DNA from: Clostridium acetobutylicum ATCC 824
GTDB lineage: Bacteria; Bacillota; Clostridia; Clostridiales; Clostridiaceae
DNA length: 64,000 bases
NCBI RefSeq assembly: GCF_000008765.1
Contig: NC_003030.1
Location: 1,150,001-1,214,000 of the forward strand
Reading direction: 5' to 3'
In this document: positions 35,579 through 45,122 of the stretch, piece by piece
Layout of the letters: every line of letters starts with the position of its first letter
Position numbering within the stretch: position 1 is the stretch's first letter
Translations under genes and position numbers: made by a program
The notes under the pieces: model-generated
Database searches by the model: none
What the model was told of the DNA's origin: nothing
The model's input: only the letters and a program-made list of their open reading frames with translations

Positions 35579-36997
35579 TTATGTGTATTGAATTTTTAAC
35601 ATATTAGTAGTTCCAGATTCGCCTACAGGAACACCTGCAACTACAACAACTAAGTCACCTTTTTTAATTAAATTCTCGTTAAGTGCTCTTTTTATTGAAA
35701 CAGATATAAGTTCATCTGTTGAAACAACTTTTTCAGATGTAATAGGTGTTATACCAAAGTTTAGAGCAAGTCTTCTTGCAACATCATCATGAGGTGTAAC
35801 AGCTATTATAGGGCAAGTTGGTCTGAATTTAGATACCATTCTTGCAGTTATACCGCTTTGAGTAGCTGTTATTATAGCAGCAGCTTTAAGTTCAGCAGCA
35901 GTTGAGCATGCAGCAAGACTTATAGCGTCTGAAATTTTTGTTATAATTTCACCTTTTCTTTCATTAAGAGCTTTAGTATAGTCTATTTGAGATTCTGTTT
36001 TTTGTGCTATCTTTGCCATAGTTTCAGCAGCTTCAATTGGATATAAACCACTTGCACTTTCTCCACTTAGCATTATAGCATCTGTTCCGTCATATATTGC
36101 ATTGGCAACATCTGATGCCTCAGCTCTTGTAGGTCTTGGGTTTCTTATCATTGAATCAAGCATTTGAGTAGCTGTTATAACTATTTTGCCTGCATCATTA
36201 CATTTTCTTATTATCATTTTCTGTATTGAAGGAACATCCTCTATTGGAATTTCAACACCCATATCTCCTCTTGCTACCATGATTCCATCAGATAGTTCGA
36301 GAATCTTATCGATGTTATCAACACCTTCTTGAGTTTCTATCTTAGAGATAACTCTTATATCTTCTCCACCATTTTCTTTAAGAACCTTTCTAACGACAGA
36401 TACATCTTCTGCTTTTCTTATAAAAGAAGCAGCTACTAAATCAGCTTGCATTTTACATGCAAATTTTAAATCTAATACATCTTTTTCAGTTACAGCAGGA
36501 AGACCTATAGAAACACCAGGTACATTTACACCTTTATGATTTGAAATAATACCATTATTTTTTGCCTTACAAATAATGTTTTTGTCTTGTACATCAGTTA
36601 TTTCAAATTCTAAAAGACCATCATCGACAAGGAGTAATCCACCTTTTTTTACATCTTTATAAAGATCATCATAAGAAACGGAGCATTTCTCTGAATTTCC
36701 CAAAATTTCGCTTCCACACATTACTGTGAAGGTTTGACCTTTTTTTATTTCAGCTTTGTCATTTTCAAAATTATGAGTTCTAATTTTTGGTCCTTTGATG
36801 TCAACTACAATTGCAACATTTTTGTTCAGTTCTTTTCTAAGTTTTTTTATAATATCTATTTTTTCTTTGTGATCTTCATGAGTGCCATGTGAAAAATTTA
36901 ACCTTGCAGCATTCATTCCAGCATTCATTAATTCTTTTAATTTCTCCTCTGAATCACTAGAGGGCCCTATTGTAAAAATCATTTTTGTTTTTTGCAC
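35579..36997 (-). CDS. pyk: Pyruvate kinase
   Basis: 472 aa, GTG start at 36997 with AGGAG nine bases upstream; this gives MQKTKMIFTIGPSS, the expected N-terminus. Catalytic block VISKIETQEGVDNIDKILEL (contains the family Lys) and MVARGDMGVEIP are present, with NAARLNFSHG substrate residues. It converts phosphoenolpyruvate and ADP to pyruvate and ATP. The extra C-terminal PEP-utilising domain found in Bacillus Pyk is absent (472 versus about 585 aa). No pfkA is adjacent, unlike the common pfk-pyk pair. Confidence 0.97.
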   Translation of the reverse strand: MQKTKMIFTIGPSSDSEEKLKELMNAGMNAARLNFSHGTHEDHKEKIDIIKKLRKELNKNVAIVVDIKGPKIRTHNFENDKAEIKKGQTFTVMCGSEILGNSEKCSVSYDDLYKDVKKGGLLLVDDGLLEFEITDVQDKNIICKAKNNGIISNHKGVNVPGVSIGLPAVTEKDVLDLKFACKMQADLVAASFIRKAEDVSVVRKVLKENGGEDIRVISKIETQEGVDNIDKILELSDGIMVARGDMGVEIPIEDVPSIQKMIIRKCNDAGKIVITATQMLDSMIRNPRPTRAEASDVANAIYDGTDAIMLSGESASGLYPIEAAETMAKIAQKTESQIDYTKALNERKGEIITKISDAISLAACSTAAELKAAAIITATQSGITARMVSKFRPTCPIIAVTPHDDVARRLALNFGITPITSEKVVSTDELISVSIKRALNENLIKKGDLVVVVAGVPVGESGTTNMLKIQYT

Positions 36998-37078
36998 TAT
37001 AAATCACTCCTAAAATTTATTAACAAAGCAATTATACCACATAAAATAAAAATAAATGAAGTATAATTGCTTAAAAAC

Positions 37079-37864
37079 TTATTTCAAGGTTTTAAAGACA
37101 TAATTTTGCGATTTTAAAAATTGTATTATTTCTGGAAGCGCCTGTAAGGTTGCTTCATTGGAAGATGAATCATGCATTAGTATTATTATCTTATCGTTGT
37201 TTTTGTAAGAGGACTTAACTGAATTTACAATATCGTTAGGTAATTTTTGTTTTGTCCTAAGTGCATCTTTAGAATCTATATCCCAGTCGACAAAATTATA
37301 GCCGGCCTTTTTTATGGATTTTTTGAAATTCTTACTTACCATAGTAGAACCACCCGGAAATCTTATTAGCTTCATATTGAACTTTCCATCACCTAGTATT
37401 GCTCTTAAAATGTCTCTACATTCATTAATATCATTAATGTATTCAGTTGGAGATGAGTATATTTTTGTGATATTATTGTCAAAGCTTTTTATGCCTATAG
37501 AGTTTCCTGACTGCGCTTCCTTTGAGAGAGTTAGCTTGTTTATTATTGAATTTTTACCAGTAACAAAAAAGGTTGCTTTTACATCATAGGTTTTTAAAGT
37601 ATCAAGTATGTAAGGAGTTACATTAGATGATGGTCCGTCATCAAAGGTAAGATAAGCTGTTTTTTCAGTTTTAGTGTTGCTGACATTCTTTGTTTTTATG
37701 GATTTTTTTGAAAGTTTAGTTTGCAGGTTGTCGGTATTTGAAGTTTTATTATAGGTTTCTAAAAAATCTGTTTTGACAATATATGTGGCACCTAGCACTA
37801 TAAGGGCTATTGATAGAATCATAGCAGATCTTTTTAAAATTAAAGAAATTCCATTTGTTTTCAT
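37079..37864 (-). CDS. Polysaccharide deacetylase-fold protein with degenerate metal site
   Basis: 261 aa from the ATG at 37864 (AGGAGGGGG upstream; frame open to 37927). One N-terminal membrane anchor (SAMILSIALIVLGATYIV) precedes a NodB domain: AYLTFDDGPSSNVTPYIL (about 88-105), LIRFPGGS and IILMHDSS. In active enzymes motif 2 is H-[ST]-x-x-H, normally in GHxxGNHTxxH; here it reads GNSIGIKSFDNN, with neither His. The Asp pair of motif 1 remains. So it may have lost deacetylase activity or changed metal use. Extracytoplasmic, probably cell-wall directed. Confidence 0.82.
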   Translation of the reverse strand: MKTNGISLILKRSAMILSIALIVLGATYIVKTDFLETYNKTSNTDNLQTKLSKKSIKTKNVSNTKTEKTAYLTFDDGPSSNVTPYILDTLKTYDVKATFFVTGKNSIINKLTLSKEAQSGNSIGIKSFDNNITKIYSSPTEYINDINECRDILRAILGDGKFNMKLIRFPGGSTMVSKNFKKSIKKAGYNFVDWDIDSKDALRTKQKLPNDIVNSVKSSYKNNDKIIILMHDSSSNEATLQALPEIIQFLKSQNYVFKTLK

Positions 37865-38211
37865 TAATCCCCCTCCTAAATACTTAATATAGAAATAATT
37901 TTGAAATTTTGTTATATAAAAATGCAAAAGCGTAAAATACTTACATTATATATTGATTATAGGAGTTTTAAAAAGAAAAATAAAGGGCTTTATGAAAACA
38001 TGTGAAAAAACATGACATTTTTATAGATAAGGAACCTATTAAGATAGGTTGAATTTATCAATAAGCTAAGTAAAATTACTTTAATTACATTAGTTTGTTT
38101 TAATATGTTAAAAAAATGTAGTAAAATATTAGATGAAATAAATAATATATTATTTTTAGTAGTTTTTATTAATTATTTTGGTAAAAATGTTATTTTTGAA
38201 GGAGGCAAATT
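37865..38211. other. Intergenic region with a small hairpin
   Basis: About 350 AT-rich bases between divergent genes. A compact hairpin AACCTAT-TAAG-ATAGGTT lies at 38033-38050, flanked by GATAA and TTATC. Role unknown; no coding frame found. GGAGG precedes the ATG at 38212. Confidence 0.45.
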
Positions 38212-39039
38212 ATGAAGTATTGCGTAAATTGTGGCGCACAATTAAATGATGATGATTTATTTTGTGGAGCGTGTGGAGCTAAGCAACCAGAATCATCAAA
38301 AGTGGGAAATGCAGTAGGGAAAATTCAAAATCTTAATTTGGATTTTAAGGGAGTAGTTAAAAGTTTAGGAAATGTGTTTTTAAAACCTGTATCAGCGTCT
38401 GAAGAATTTGTTCAAAGAACTTCAAGGAATAATTCTATATTAGCAACATTAATTTTATTGCTTATATCTGCAATATTAGGTATGTGGAGAATTCAGCAGG
38501 TATTATCAGGAATAGAGAAGCTACTTACAGGAGTGCTTGGTAGTTCACTTATAGGAAATATTATTGGTTCTACAAGTAGGTATTTTGATGCAAAACAAGA
38601 TTTACATATTTCATATGGAATGATATTTATTGAAAATGCTTTTGTTTTTATACTTGCCGTTGCAGTTATATTTGGAGTTTTATATCTAGCATTAAATGTT
38701 GTTGATAAAAATAAGGTTAATATTTTAACAATATATAATATTGCCGTTGTATACACAGTGCCATTTTTATATTTTAAATTAATATCAATAATAGTATCGT
38801 ATATATCTAATTCAGTTGGTATTTTTGTAGAATTAATAGGACTTATAATTTCTATAGTAACATTAGTTTTAATAATAAGGGATATATTTAAAGTTGATAA
38901 AGATAAGGCAGTAATTATTACGGTAGTTGTTTCTATAATAGTTATATTTATAGCGATGTTTTGCTTAAATAGTTTTGTACAAGCTAATATAAAACAAATT
39001 ATGCAGTCCCAAATAGATGGAGCTAAGCTTAATATATAA
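38212..39039 (+). CDS. Zinc-ribbon membrane protein (YIP1-like)
   Basis: 275 aa, ATG after GAAGGAGGCAAATT. An N-terminal zinc ribbon (YCVNCGAQL and LFCGACGAKQ, four cysteines) is followed by a linker and about five hydrophobic segments from residue 80. The layout matches zinc-ribbon plus YIP1-type membrane proteins of unknown function in Firmicutes. It ends in a strong terminator shared with terC. Confidence 0.7.
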   Translation: MKYCVNCGAQLNDDDLFCGACGAKQPESSKVGNAVGKIQNLNLDFKGVVKSLGNVFLKPVSASEEFVQRTSRNNSILATLILLLISAILGMWRIQQVLSGIEKLLTGVLGSSLIGNIIGSTSRYFDAKQDLHISYGMIFIENAFVFILAVAVIFGVLYLALNVVDKNKVNILTIYNIAVVYTVPFLYFKLISIIVSYISNSVGIFVELIGLIISIVTLVLIIRDIFKVDKDKAVIITVVVSIIVIFIAMFCLNSFVQANIKQIMQSQIDGAKLNI

Positions 39040-39100
39040 AATTAATTATTGTTTATAAAAGGAATACAGTTAAATAAATATGATTCAACAGCTAAATAAT

Positions 39101-39127
39101 AAAAAACCGCCAAAATGGCGGTTTTTT
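39101..39127. terminator. Bidirectional terminator
   Basis: Textbook hairpin: AAAAAACCGCC, loop AAAAT, GGCGGTTTTTT (39101-39111, 39117-39127), between convergent genes. Confidence 0.95.
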
Positions 39128-39128
39128 A

Positions 39129-39848
39129 TTATTTTTTGGTTATTGCACATTCATCTTGGCTTTTTTCTGAACGCTTAGTACTTGAACTAAAAGAAAGTAT
39201 TATAAAACCATAGAGAAGAGTTAAGGCAGCAAAAGCATATGGTAGAAAAATTCCTAGTGAATGAGGAACTATATTTTTAATAAGTCTATCCTCAAATATC
39301 ATTGAAAAAGCAGTGTGGGCAAGAATAGCGCCACCTATATATATTACTATCTTATATTTTTTCATTAAGGTTGCTACATATTGACTTCCCCAAAATATTA
39401 TTGGAATATTTAAAATCAAACCAAATACAATCAAACCTATATGTCCTTTTGCAGCTGCTGCGATAGCAAGTACATTATCTAAGCTCATTGTAAAGTCAGC
39501 TAATATTATGCTTTGAATTGCTGCTAACATTTTTTTTGAATTATGTACTGCTTTATTGCTAGATTCTTCATGAGGTTTTATAAAGTCCCAGGTTATTTTA
39601 ACTAAAATTATTCCGCCCACTAACTTGATAGGAAGCCACTGAATCATAAGTATGTAGGTTATTAAGCATGCAAAAATTATTCTAAGTGTCACGGCAGCTA
39701 CAACCCCAATAAAAGAGGCTTTTTTTGCTAATGTTTTTGGTAAATCTTTTGTTGCTAATGCGATAACTCCTATGTTGTCACCACTTAAAACTACGTCTAA
39801 TAAAGTTATTTGTAATGCGCCTAAAAAAATAGGTATTAAATTATCCAT
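39129..39848 (-). CDS. TerC-family membrane protein (YjbE type)
   Basis: 239 aa with about seven membrane helices. The TerC Asp motifs are visible in both repeats: DVVLSGDNIGVIALATKDLP (about 18-37) and LADFTMSLDNVLAIAAAAKG. ATG after AAGGAGGAAAA. TerC/YkoY/YjbE proteins have been linked to Mn2+ export and metallation of exported enzymes in Bacillus. I looked for the yybP-ykoY manganese riboswitch that often precedes this family and do not see it; instead the upstream DNA carries a direct repeat at 39861-39902. Confidence 0.87.
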   Translation of the reverse strand: MDNLIPIFLGALQITLLDVVLSGDNIGVIALATKDLPKTLAKKASFIGVVAAVTLRIIFACLITYILMIQWLPIKLVGGIILVKITWDFIKPHEESSNKAVHNSKKMLAAIQSIILADFTMSLDNVLAIAAAAKGHIGLIVFGLILNIPIIFWGSQYVATLMKKYKIVIYIGGAILAHTAFSMIFEDRLIKNIVPHSLGIFLPYAFAALTLLYGFIILSFSSSTKRSEKSQDECAITKK

Positions 39849-39860
39849 TTTTCCTCCTTA

Positions 39861-39902
39861 AATTTGTACACTACAGTGGTTTATGAAAACATAATTTGTA
39901 CA
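39861..39902. repeat. 10-bp direct repeat in the terC leader
   Basis: AATTTGTACA occurs at 39861-39870 and 39893-39902, spaced 32 bases start to start, about three helical turns, right before the terC start. Confidence 0.5.
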
Positions 39903-40053
39903 GTAATCTATATACAGTTTATAATAAGTATAGTAAATCTATAATTTCCAAAAAGTAATAAAATATGATGTAAAAAAAATAAACTCATAAAAAGGTTTTT
40001 CAAACTGCATATAATGGTTGTAATAATCATTATATTATTAAATATAGAATAAT

Positions 40054-40095
40054 TCAAGACTATAATTTAAATAAAAAAATTATGGTCAAGACTAT
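40054..40095 (+). repeat. 10-bp direct repeat before the amidohydrolase gene
   Basis: TCAAGACTAT occurs at 40054-40063 and 40086-40095, again 32 bases apart, ending 24 bases before the ATG. Confidence 0.5.
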
Positions 40096-40119
40096 TATAT
40101 TATAAATGGGGGAGAATAT

Positions 40120-41283
40120 ATGTTACTTATAAAAAATGGAAAAATTATTACCATGACAGGCAAGAATTACGATAAGGGATGCGTTTTAATAGATAATGGA
40201 AAAATAGTTGATGTGAATGAAAATATAAAAGAGAATAAATACATGAAAGTAATAGATGCATCAAATTTTACAGTTATTCCTGGAATAATAGATGCACATT
40301 GTCATATAGGAATTGATGAGCAGGATATAGGAAAAGTTGGGCTTGATATAAATGAGGTTTCAAATCCAGTTACACCAAATTTAAGAGCTATAGATGCTAT
40401 AAACCCAATGGATTCTGCTTTTAATGATGCTGTTATGGGTGGGATTACAGGTGTTATGACTGGTCCGGGAAGTGCAAATGTAATTGGTGGACAATTTGTC
40501 TTTATGAAGACCTACGGAAAATGCATTGATGATATGGTTGTTCTAGAACCGGCTGCAGTTAAGGCTGCGTTAGGTGAAAATCCTAAAAGAGTTTATGGTG
40601 GAAAGGGCAAGGCTCCTGTAACAAGGATGGCAATAGCAGCTCTTTTAAGAGAAGCTCTTACAGAGGCTGAGAATTATAAAAATAAAAAGGAAGCTTTAAA
40701 GGCAAAGGGAGAAAGAATTGAAAAGAATTTAAAACTAGAAGCATTAATTCCGGTAATTGAGGGAAATATTCCTCTTAAGGTTCATGCTCATAGAGCTGAT
40801 GATATACTGACAGCTATAAGAATAGCAAAGGAGTTTAAGATTAATATTACATTAGATCACTGCACAGAAGGACACCTAATACCTGAGAAGGTAAAGGAGT
40901 CAGGGTATCCAGTTTTAGTAGGACCATCGCTTACATCAAGATCTAAAAGTGAGGTCTCAAATAAAACCTTTAAAACTCCAGGTGTATTAGCAAATATGGG
41001 TATAAAAACTGCAATAATAACAGATCACCCAGTTATACCAATTCAGTATCTGCCTATTTGTGCTGGACTTTCATGTAGGGAAGGAATGAAAGTAGAAGAT
41101 GCTCTTTATGCAATAACCCTAAATGCTGCTGAAATTTGTGGTGTTGCGTCGAGGCTTGGAAGTATTGAGAAAGGGAAGGATGCAGACATAGCTATCTTCG
41201 ATGGTAATCCAATGGAGGTATTTACAAAAACAATATACACAATAATTGATGGCAATATTGTATATAAGCATGAGTGTTATTGA
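40120..41283 (+). CDS. Metal-dependent amidohydrolase (imidazolonepropionase-like)
   Basis: 387 aa, ATG after GGGGGAGAATAT. Amidohydrolase layout: N-terminal beta-sandwich, then VIPGIIDAHCHIGID (HxH metal motif, about 54-68), LKVHAHRADDI (His), ITLDHCTEGH (His) and a late ITDHPVIP (Asp). The C-terminal block SIEKGKDADIAIFDGNP is typical. The substrate is not readable; the COG1228 group includes prolidases and imidazolonepropionase. No histidine-utilisation genes are nearby. Monocistronic, followed by the argS T-box. Confidence 0.85.
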   Translation: MLLIKNGKIITMTGKNYDKGCVLIDNGKIVDVNENIKENKYMKVIDASNFTVIPGIIDAHCHIGIDEQDIGKVGLDINEVSNPVTPNLRAIDAINPMDSAFNDAVMGGITGVMTGPGSANVIGGQFVFMKTYGKCIDDMVVLEPAAVKAALGENPKRVYGGKGKAPVTRMAIAALLREALTEAENYKNKKEALKAKGERIEKNLKLEALIPVIEGNIPLKVHAHRADDILTAIRIAKEFKINITLDHCTEGHLIPEKVKESGYPVLVGPSLTSRSKSEVSNKTFKTPGVLANMGIKTAIITDHPVIPIQYLPICAGLSCREGMKVEDALYAITLNAAEICGVASRLGSIEKGKDADIAIFDGNPMEVFTKTIYTIIDGNIVYKHECY

Positions 41284-41340
41284 TTAATATTTAATTGTAA
41301 AGTATAATAAATGTTGTTATAATATATAATAATAATATAA

Positions 41341-41554
41341 AAATCTATGAAGTGGAAAGTAGCATGTCGATTTTTTAAGCGAGCTGATATTTTGGTGAAA
41401 GTTCAGTATTAAGACATATGTGAAATAGAGCCATGGAGATGAATTATCCGCTTAACGCGTTAAAATTTTTAAGGTGGACTTTTATTAATAAGGTCAATCA
41501 GAGTGGTACCGCGAAATATAATCGTCTCTGCAGTTATGTAGAGGCGTTTTTTTT
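41341..41554 (+). promoter_or_regulatory. T-box riboswitch controlling argS
   Basis: Stem I: AAGCGAGCTG and GGTGAAAGTTCAGT with closing partner CCGCTT at 41448-41453. The conserved T-box GAGTGGTACCGCGAA lies at 41501-41515. The terminator is CGTCTCT (41523-41529), loop, AGAGGCG (41540-41546) and eight T. The likely specifier is AGA (41427-41429, Arg) in GAAATAGAGCC, matching the downstream gene. Uncharged tRNA-Arg would stabilise the antiterminator and allow argS transcription. Confidence 0.93.
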
Positions 41555-41580
41555 ATATTTAAATCTAAGGAGGCAAAATT

Positions 41581-43272
41581 GTGGATTACAAGAAAGTAAT
41601 AGCTGAAAGAATTAATAAAATTGTAGATATGGATGTTGAGGCACTTTATAAAATTATAGAGATACCGCCTAAAAAGGACATGGGTGATTTTGCACTTCCA
41701 TGTTTCCAATTTGCTAAAGTATTAAGAAAAGCTCCAAATGCTATAGCAGAAGAAGTATGTAAAAAAATAGATCAATCTGGTTTTGAAAAAGTAGAGAATT
41801 TAGGACCTTATATCAATTTCTTTGTTGATAAAGCAGATTTTGCAAAAGAAACAATAGAGAGTGTTTTAAGTGAAAGAGATAACTACGGTCGTTCAAAAGT
41901 GGGAGAGGGGAAAAAGGTACTTATTGAATATTCTTCCCCTAATATAGCAAAACCTTTTCATGTGGGTCATTTATTCGGTACAGTGCTCGGAAGTTCTCTT
42001 TATAAAATATTTTCAATGGAAGGTTATGACTGTGTTAGAATAAATCATCTTGGAGATTGGGGTACTCAATTTGGTAAACTTATATCTGCATATAAAAGAT
42101 GGTGTGATGAAGATGCTCTTTATAAGGATCCAATAAAAGAATTATTAAGAATATACGTAAAGTTCCATAAGGAAGCAGAAAAGGATCCACTATTGGAAGA
42201 CGAAGGTAGAATGTACTTTAAGAGACTTGAGGACGGAGAGAAAGAAGAAGTAGAGCTGTGGACAAAATTTAAAGACTTAAGCTTAAGAGAATTCAAAAAA
42301 GTATACAATCAAATTGGAGTTGAGTTTGATTCATATACAGGAGAAAGCTTTTATAGTGATAAAATAGATGCAATAGAAGAAGAACTTAATGAAAAAGGAC
42401 TTTTGACAGAAAGTAATGGAGCCAAGGTTGTAATGCTAGATGAATACAATATGCCTCCATGTATAATTAAAAAGGCTGATGGAGCAAGTATCTATGCAAC
42501 TCGAGATTTAGCAGCGGCTGAGTACAGAAAAAAGACCTATAATTTCGATAAGAGCATATATGTTGTAGGACTTGAGCAGTCACTTCATTTTAAGCAATTT
42601 TTAAAGACGCTAGAGCTTGCAGGTCATGAATGGTCAAAGGATTGTATTCATGTAGGTTATGGTCTTGTAAGATTTGCAGAAGGGAAGCTTTCAACTAGAA
42701 ATGGTGATGTTATATTCCTTGAAGATTTACTAAAAGAATCAGTTCAAAAAACAAGTGAAATTATTGAAGAAAAAAATCCTGAACTTGACAATAAGGAAGA
42801 AGTATCTAGAAAAGTTGGAATAGGAGCAGTTATATTTACTTATCTTAAGAATGGAAGAGAAAGAGACATAATATTTGATTGGAAGGAAATGCTAAGTTTT
42901 GAAGGGGAGACAGGACCATATGTTCAATATTCCTATGCAAGAGCAAAGAGTATTTTGAGAAAGCTTGGAGAAGTAAAAGGTAATGTAAGTTATGATAAAC
43001 TTGTTTCAGCAGAAGAATTTGACTTGATAAAACAACTTAAAGGCTTTAACGGTGCTATTTTAAATGCTATAGATAGACTTGAGCCATCGGTTATAACTAG
43101 ATATGTAATAGAGGTTGCAAAGGCGTTCAATAAATTTTATAATGCCTATAATATTTCAAATACATCTGATGAAGAATTAAAGAATGCAAGACTTGCTCTT
43201 GTTGAGGCTGCTTCAATAGTTATAAAAAATGCACTTAGTCTCATAGGAATAGATGTAGTTGAAGAAATGTAA
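41581..43272 (+). CDS. argS: Arginyl-tRNA synthetase
   Basis: 563 aa, GTG start after AAGGAGGCAAAATT. Class I synthetase: Add-1 N-terminal domain (about 1-95), HIGH-type FHVGHLFGT (about 126-134, following SSPNIAKP), the KMSKS-equivalent region [10 protein letters not shown] (about 366-375) and the anticodon-binding DALR domain ([16 protein letters not shown]). It charges tRNA-Arg. It is controlled by the T-box immediately upstream. The next gene starts 15 bases downstream. Confidence 0.97.
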   Translation: MDYKKVIAERINKIVDMDVEALYKIIEIPPKKDMGDFALPCFQFAKVLRKAPNAIAEEVCKKIDQSGFEKVENLGPYINFFVDKADFAKETIESVLSERDNYGRSKVGEGKKVLIEYSSPNIAKPFHVGHLFGTVLGSSLYKIFSMEGYDCVRINHLGDWGTQFGKLISAYKRWCDEDALYKDPIKELLRIYVKFHKEAEKDPLLEDEGRMYFKRLEDGEKEEVELWTKFKDLSLREFKKVYNQIGVEFDSYTGESFYSDKIDAIEEELNEKGLLTESNGAKVVMLDEYNMPPCIIKKADGASIYATRDLAAAEYRKKTYNFDKSIYVVGLEQSLHFKQFLKTLELAGHEWSKDCIHVGYGLVRFAEGKLSTRNGDVIFLEDLLKESVQKTSEIIEEKNPELDNKEEVSRKVGIGAVIFTYLKNGRERDIIFDWKEMLSFEGETGPYVQYSYARAKSILRKLGEVKGNVSYDKLVSAEEFDLIKQLKGFNGAILNAIDRLEPSVITRYVIEVAKAFNKFYNAYNISNTSDEELKNARLALVEAASIVIKNALSLIGIDVVEEM

Positions 43273-43287
43273 GGAGGGAAAATGCAC

Positions 43288-43656
43288 ATGGCGTTTAGTA
43301 TTAAAACACTGGCAATACTTTTTTTACTTATGATTGCTGTAATGAGCGTTTATAATTTTACAAAACGTTTCTTTATATCAAAGCTAAATAAATGGGTTAT
43401 ACTAGCTTTTATAATAATTATGTTTTTTGCTGCAAACATAATTGGTGCTAGGCTTAAAATAGGAGTTTCGGGTTTTAACATAAATCAAATAGTTTATTAT
43501 GCTGTTATGGCATTATTCCTATTTGGATTATATGCCTTCTTTGATGTAGTAGGTTGGAGTAAAACTTCTAGAGCTGAAAAAAGAAATACAGGCAAGAAAA
43601 TGGTAATAAAACCCAAAGCAAAGCCAAATAGAGTTAAGAAGAAGGATGGAAAGTAA
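43288..43656 (+). CDS. Small membrane protein of unknown function
   Basis: 122 aa from the ATG at 43288 (AAGGAGGG nine bases upstream; ATG 43282 is too close to the site). Three hydrophobic helices (TLAILFLLMIAVMSVYNF, WVILAFIIIMFFAANIIG, IVYYAVMALFLFGLYAFF) and a strongly basic tail (KKMVIKPKAKPNRVKKK). Co-transcribed with argS. No family recognised. Confidence 0.7.
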   Translation: MAFSIKTLAILFLLMIAVMSVYNFTKRFFISKLNKWVILAFIIIMFFAANIIGARLKIGVSGFNINQIVYYAVMALFLFGLYAFFDVVGWSKTSRAEKRNTGKKMVIKPKAKPNRVKKKDGK

Positions 43657-43678
43657 TACTTTTCATCCTTCTTCTTTT
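43638..43678 (+). terminator. Intrinsic terminator of the argS operon
   Basis: 17-bp stem (43638-43654 with 43658-43674), 3-nt loop, then TTTT. The left arm overlaps the stop codon. Confidence 0.85.
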
Positions 43679-43731
43679 GTTGAAAATTAACAGTATCTTG
43701 TTATAAATATATTAAATGTAAAAAAATATGG

Positions 43732-43759
43732 TTGAATTTCCATAAAATGGTGATATAAT
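43732..43759 (+). promoter_or_regulatory. Promoter of the RRNPP regulator gene
   Basis: TTGAAT (43732-43737), 16-bp spacer, TATAAT (43754-43759), 38 bases before the ATG. Confidence 0.7.
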
Positions 43760-43797
43760 AATAGAAAAAGAGTTCATTTGCAGTAAGGAGAATTTAT

Positions 43798-45102
43798 ATG
43801 AGAAGTTATCAAATACTGCCTATTGGCGTAAAGCTAAAAAAGTTGAGAGAGAAATACAAATTAAATCAAGATAGTTTGGCTGGAAATGATATAACTAGGA
43901 ATCTCATAAGCCAGATAGAACATGGAAAAGCAAATCTTACTAGACATGCAGCAGAAATAATGCTAAAAAATTTACAGGAGATTTGTAATAGAAGGAATAT
44001 AACAATTGAAGAGGATATAGAATATTTAATAGAAGATGAAGCATCTCAAGCAAATAAAATACTTGATCAGTACATAAAAGAATTAAAGGATTTAATTGTA
44101 TACAAGGATATAAGTTTCGTTGATAAATTAAATGAAGTGGAGGCATTCCTAGTAAATTGGGATATAAAGGACAAAAAAATAGTTATTTTTGAATTAGCTG
44201 GAGATTACTTTTGTAGTATAAACAATTTTTATAAAAGCGCTATATACTATGAAAAAGCAAGATCATTAATAAATGTAGATATGGTTACTGATAATGTAGT
44301 ATCTATTTTAAGGAAATTATCAATGGTATACTTTTATACAGCAAAATATGATTATGGTGCTAAATGCTGTGAGTTTGCACTAGAGCGTTTTACTAGTATG
44401 GATGATAAGTATAAAGTGATTTTTTTATTCAATAGTTCACTGTGCTATATAAAGTTAGAGGAATATGACAAGGCTTTAAACAAGCTTATTAAGCTTGAAA
44501 ATATAATAAAAGAAATAGATAAGCAAAAATATTATGAAGTACTTTTGCAAAAGGCAGCCTGTTATGAAGCAGTTAAGAATTATGAAAAGAGTTTAAATAT
44601 ATGTAACAAGATATTAGATTCAATGGACAAGAAGGATAATGAGCAGTATATAATGATACTTATAAATTTATCACAATTATATATAAAGCTTTCAAATTTC
44701 AACAAATCAAGAGAAATATTAAACCTTGTATTAGAGAATCTAGTAAATATTAATAAAGAGTTTAAACTGTTACCTAATTTTCATTTTGAAATAGCAAAAG
44801 TATATAGAGAGTTAAACGAGCTGGAAAGTGCTGAAGAGCATTATTTAAAGGCTTTGAAGTATGCTAAAAATTATTCTTATTATTTTTTAATAGATGATAT
44901 ACTTTTAGAGTTAATTGACATATACATACTTCAGAATAATATAATGAAAATTTCAGATATAAAAAATGAATTTTTCATTCTTTCAGGTAAAAAAGATAAA
45001 ATTAATTCCAAAATAATGTTGAAATTAATACGAGTTTACTTAGATAAAAAGGATATAAACTCATTAGAAGAAATATATGAATTTAGTGCAAAATTAATGT
45101 AG
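43798..45102 (+). CDS. RRNPP-type peptide-responsive transcriptional regulator
   Basis: 434 aa, ATG after AAGGAGAATTTAT. An N-terminal XRE-type helix-turn-helix (about 8-62: GVKLKKLREKYKLNQDSLAG, ITRNLISQIEHGKANLTRHA) is followed by a long all-helical region with degenerate TPR repeats (about 120-420), for example FYKSAIYYEKARSLI, YDKALNKLIKLENI, YEKSLNICNKILDS and LESAEEHYLKALKYAK. This is the layout of RRNPP (Rap/Rgg/NprR/PlcR/PrgX) receptors, which bind imported oligopeptides. A small exported-peptide gene follows after 20 bases, as in plcR-papR and the Qsr/Qsp systems described for C. acetobutylicum. Target genes are not known from sequence. Confidence 0.85.
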   Translation: MRSYQILPIGVKLKKLREKYKLNQDSLAGNDITRNLISQIEHGKANLTRHAAEIMLKNLQEICNRRNITIEEDIEYLIEDEASQANKILDQYIKELKDLIVYKDISFVDKLNEVEAFLVNWDIKDKKIVIFELAGDYFCSINNFYKSAIYYEKARSLINVDMVTDNVVSILRKLSMVYFYTAKYDYGAKCCEFALERFTSMDDKYKVIFLFNSSLCYIKLEEYDKALNKLIKLENIIKEIDKQKYYEVLLQKAACYEAVKNYEKSLNICNKILDSMDKKDNEQYIMILINLSQLYIKLSNFNKSREILNLVLENLVNINKEFKLLPNFHFEIAKVYRELNELESAEEHYLKALKYAKNYSYYFLIDDILLELIDIYILQNNIMKISDIKNEFFILSGKKDKINSKIMLKLIRVYLDKKDINSLEEIYEFSAKLM

Positions 45103-45122
45103 AGGAAGGGAAGTGAACTCAT

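Noticed and set aside
40021-40040. Second Fur box before the amidohydrolase (ATAATCATTAT core)
   Set aside because: Only an 11-base AT-rich core matches; it lacks the outer GAT/ATC bases seen at 31448, and the gene has no iron link.
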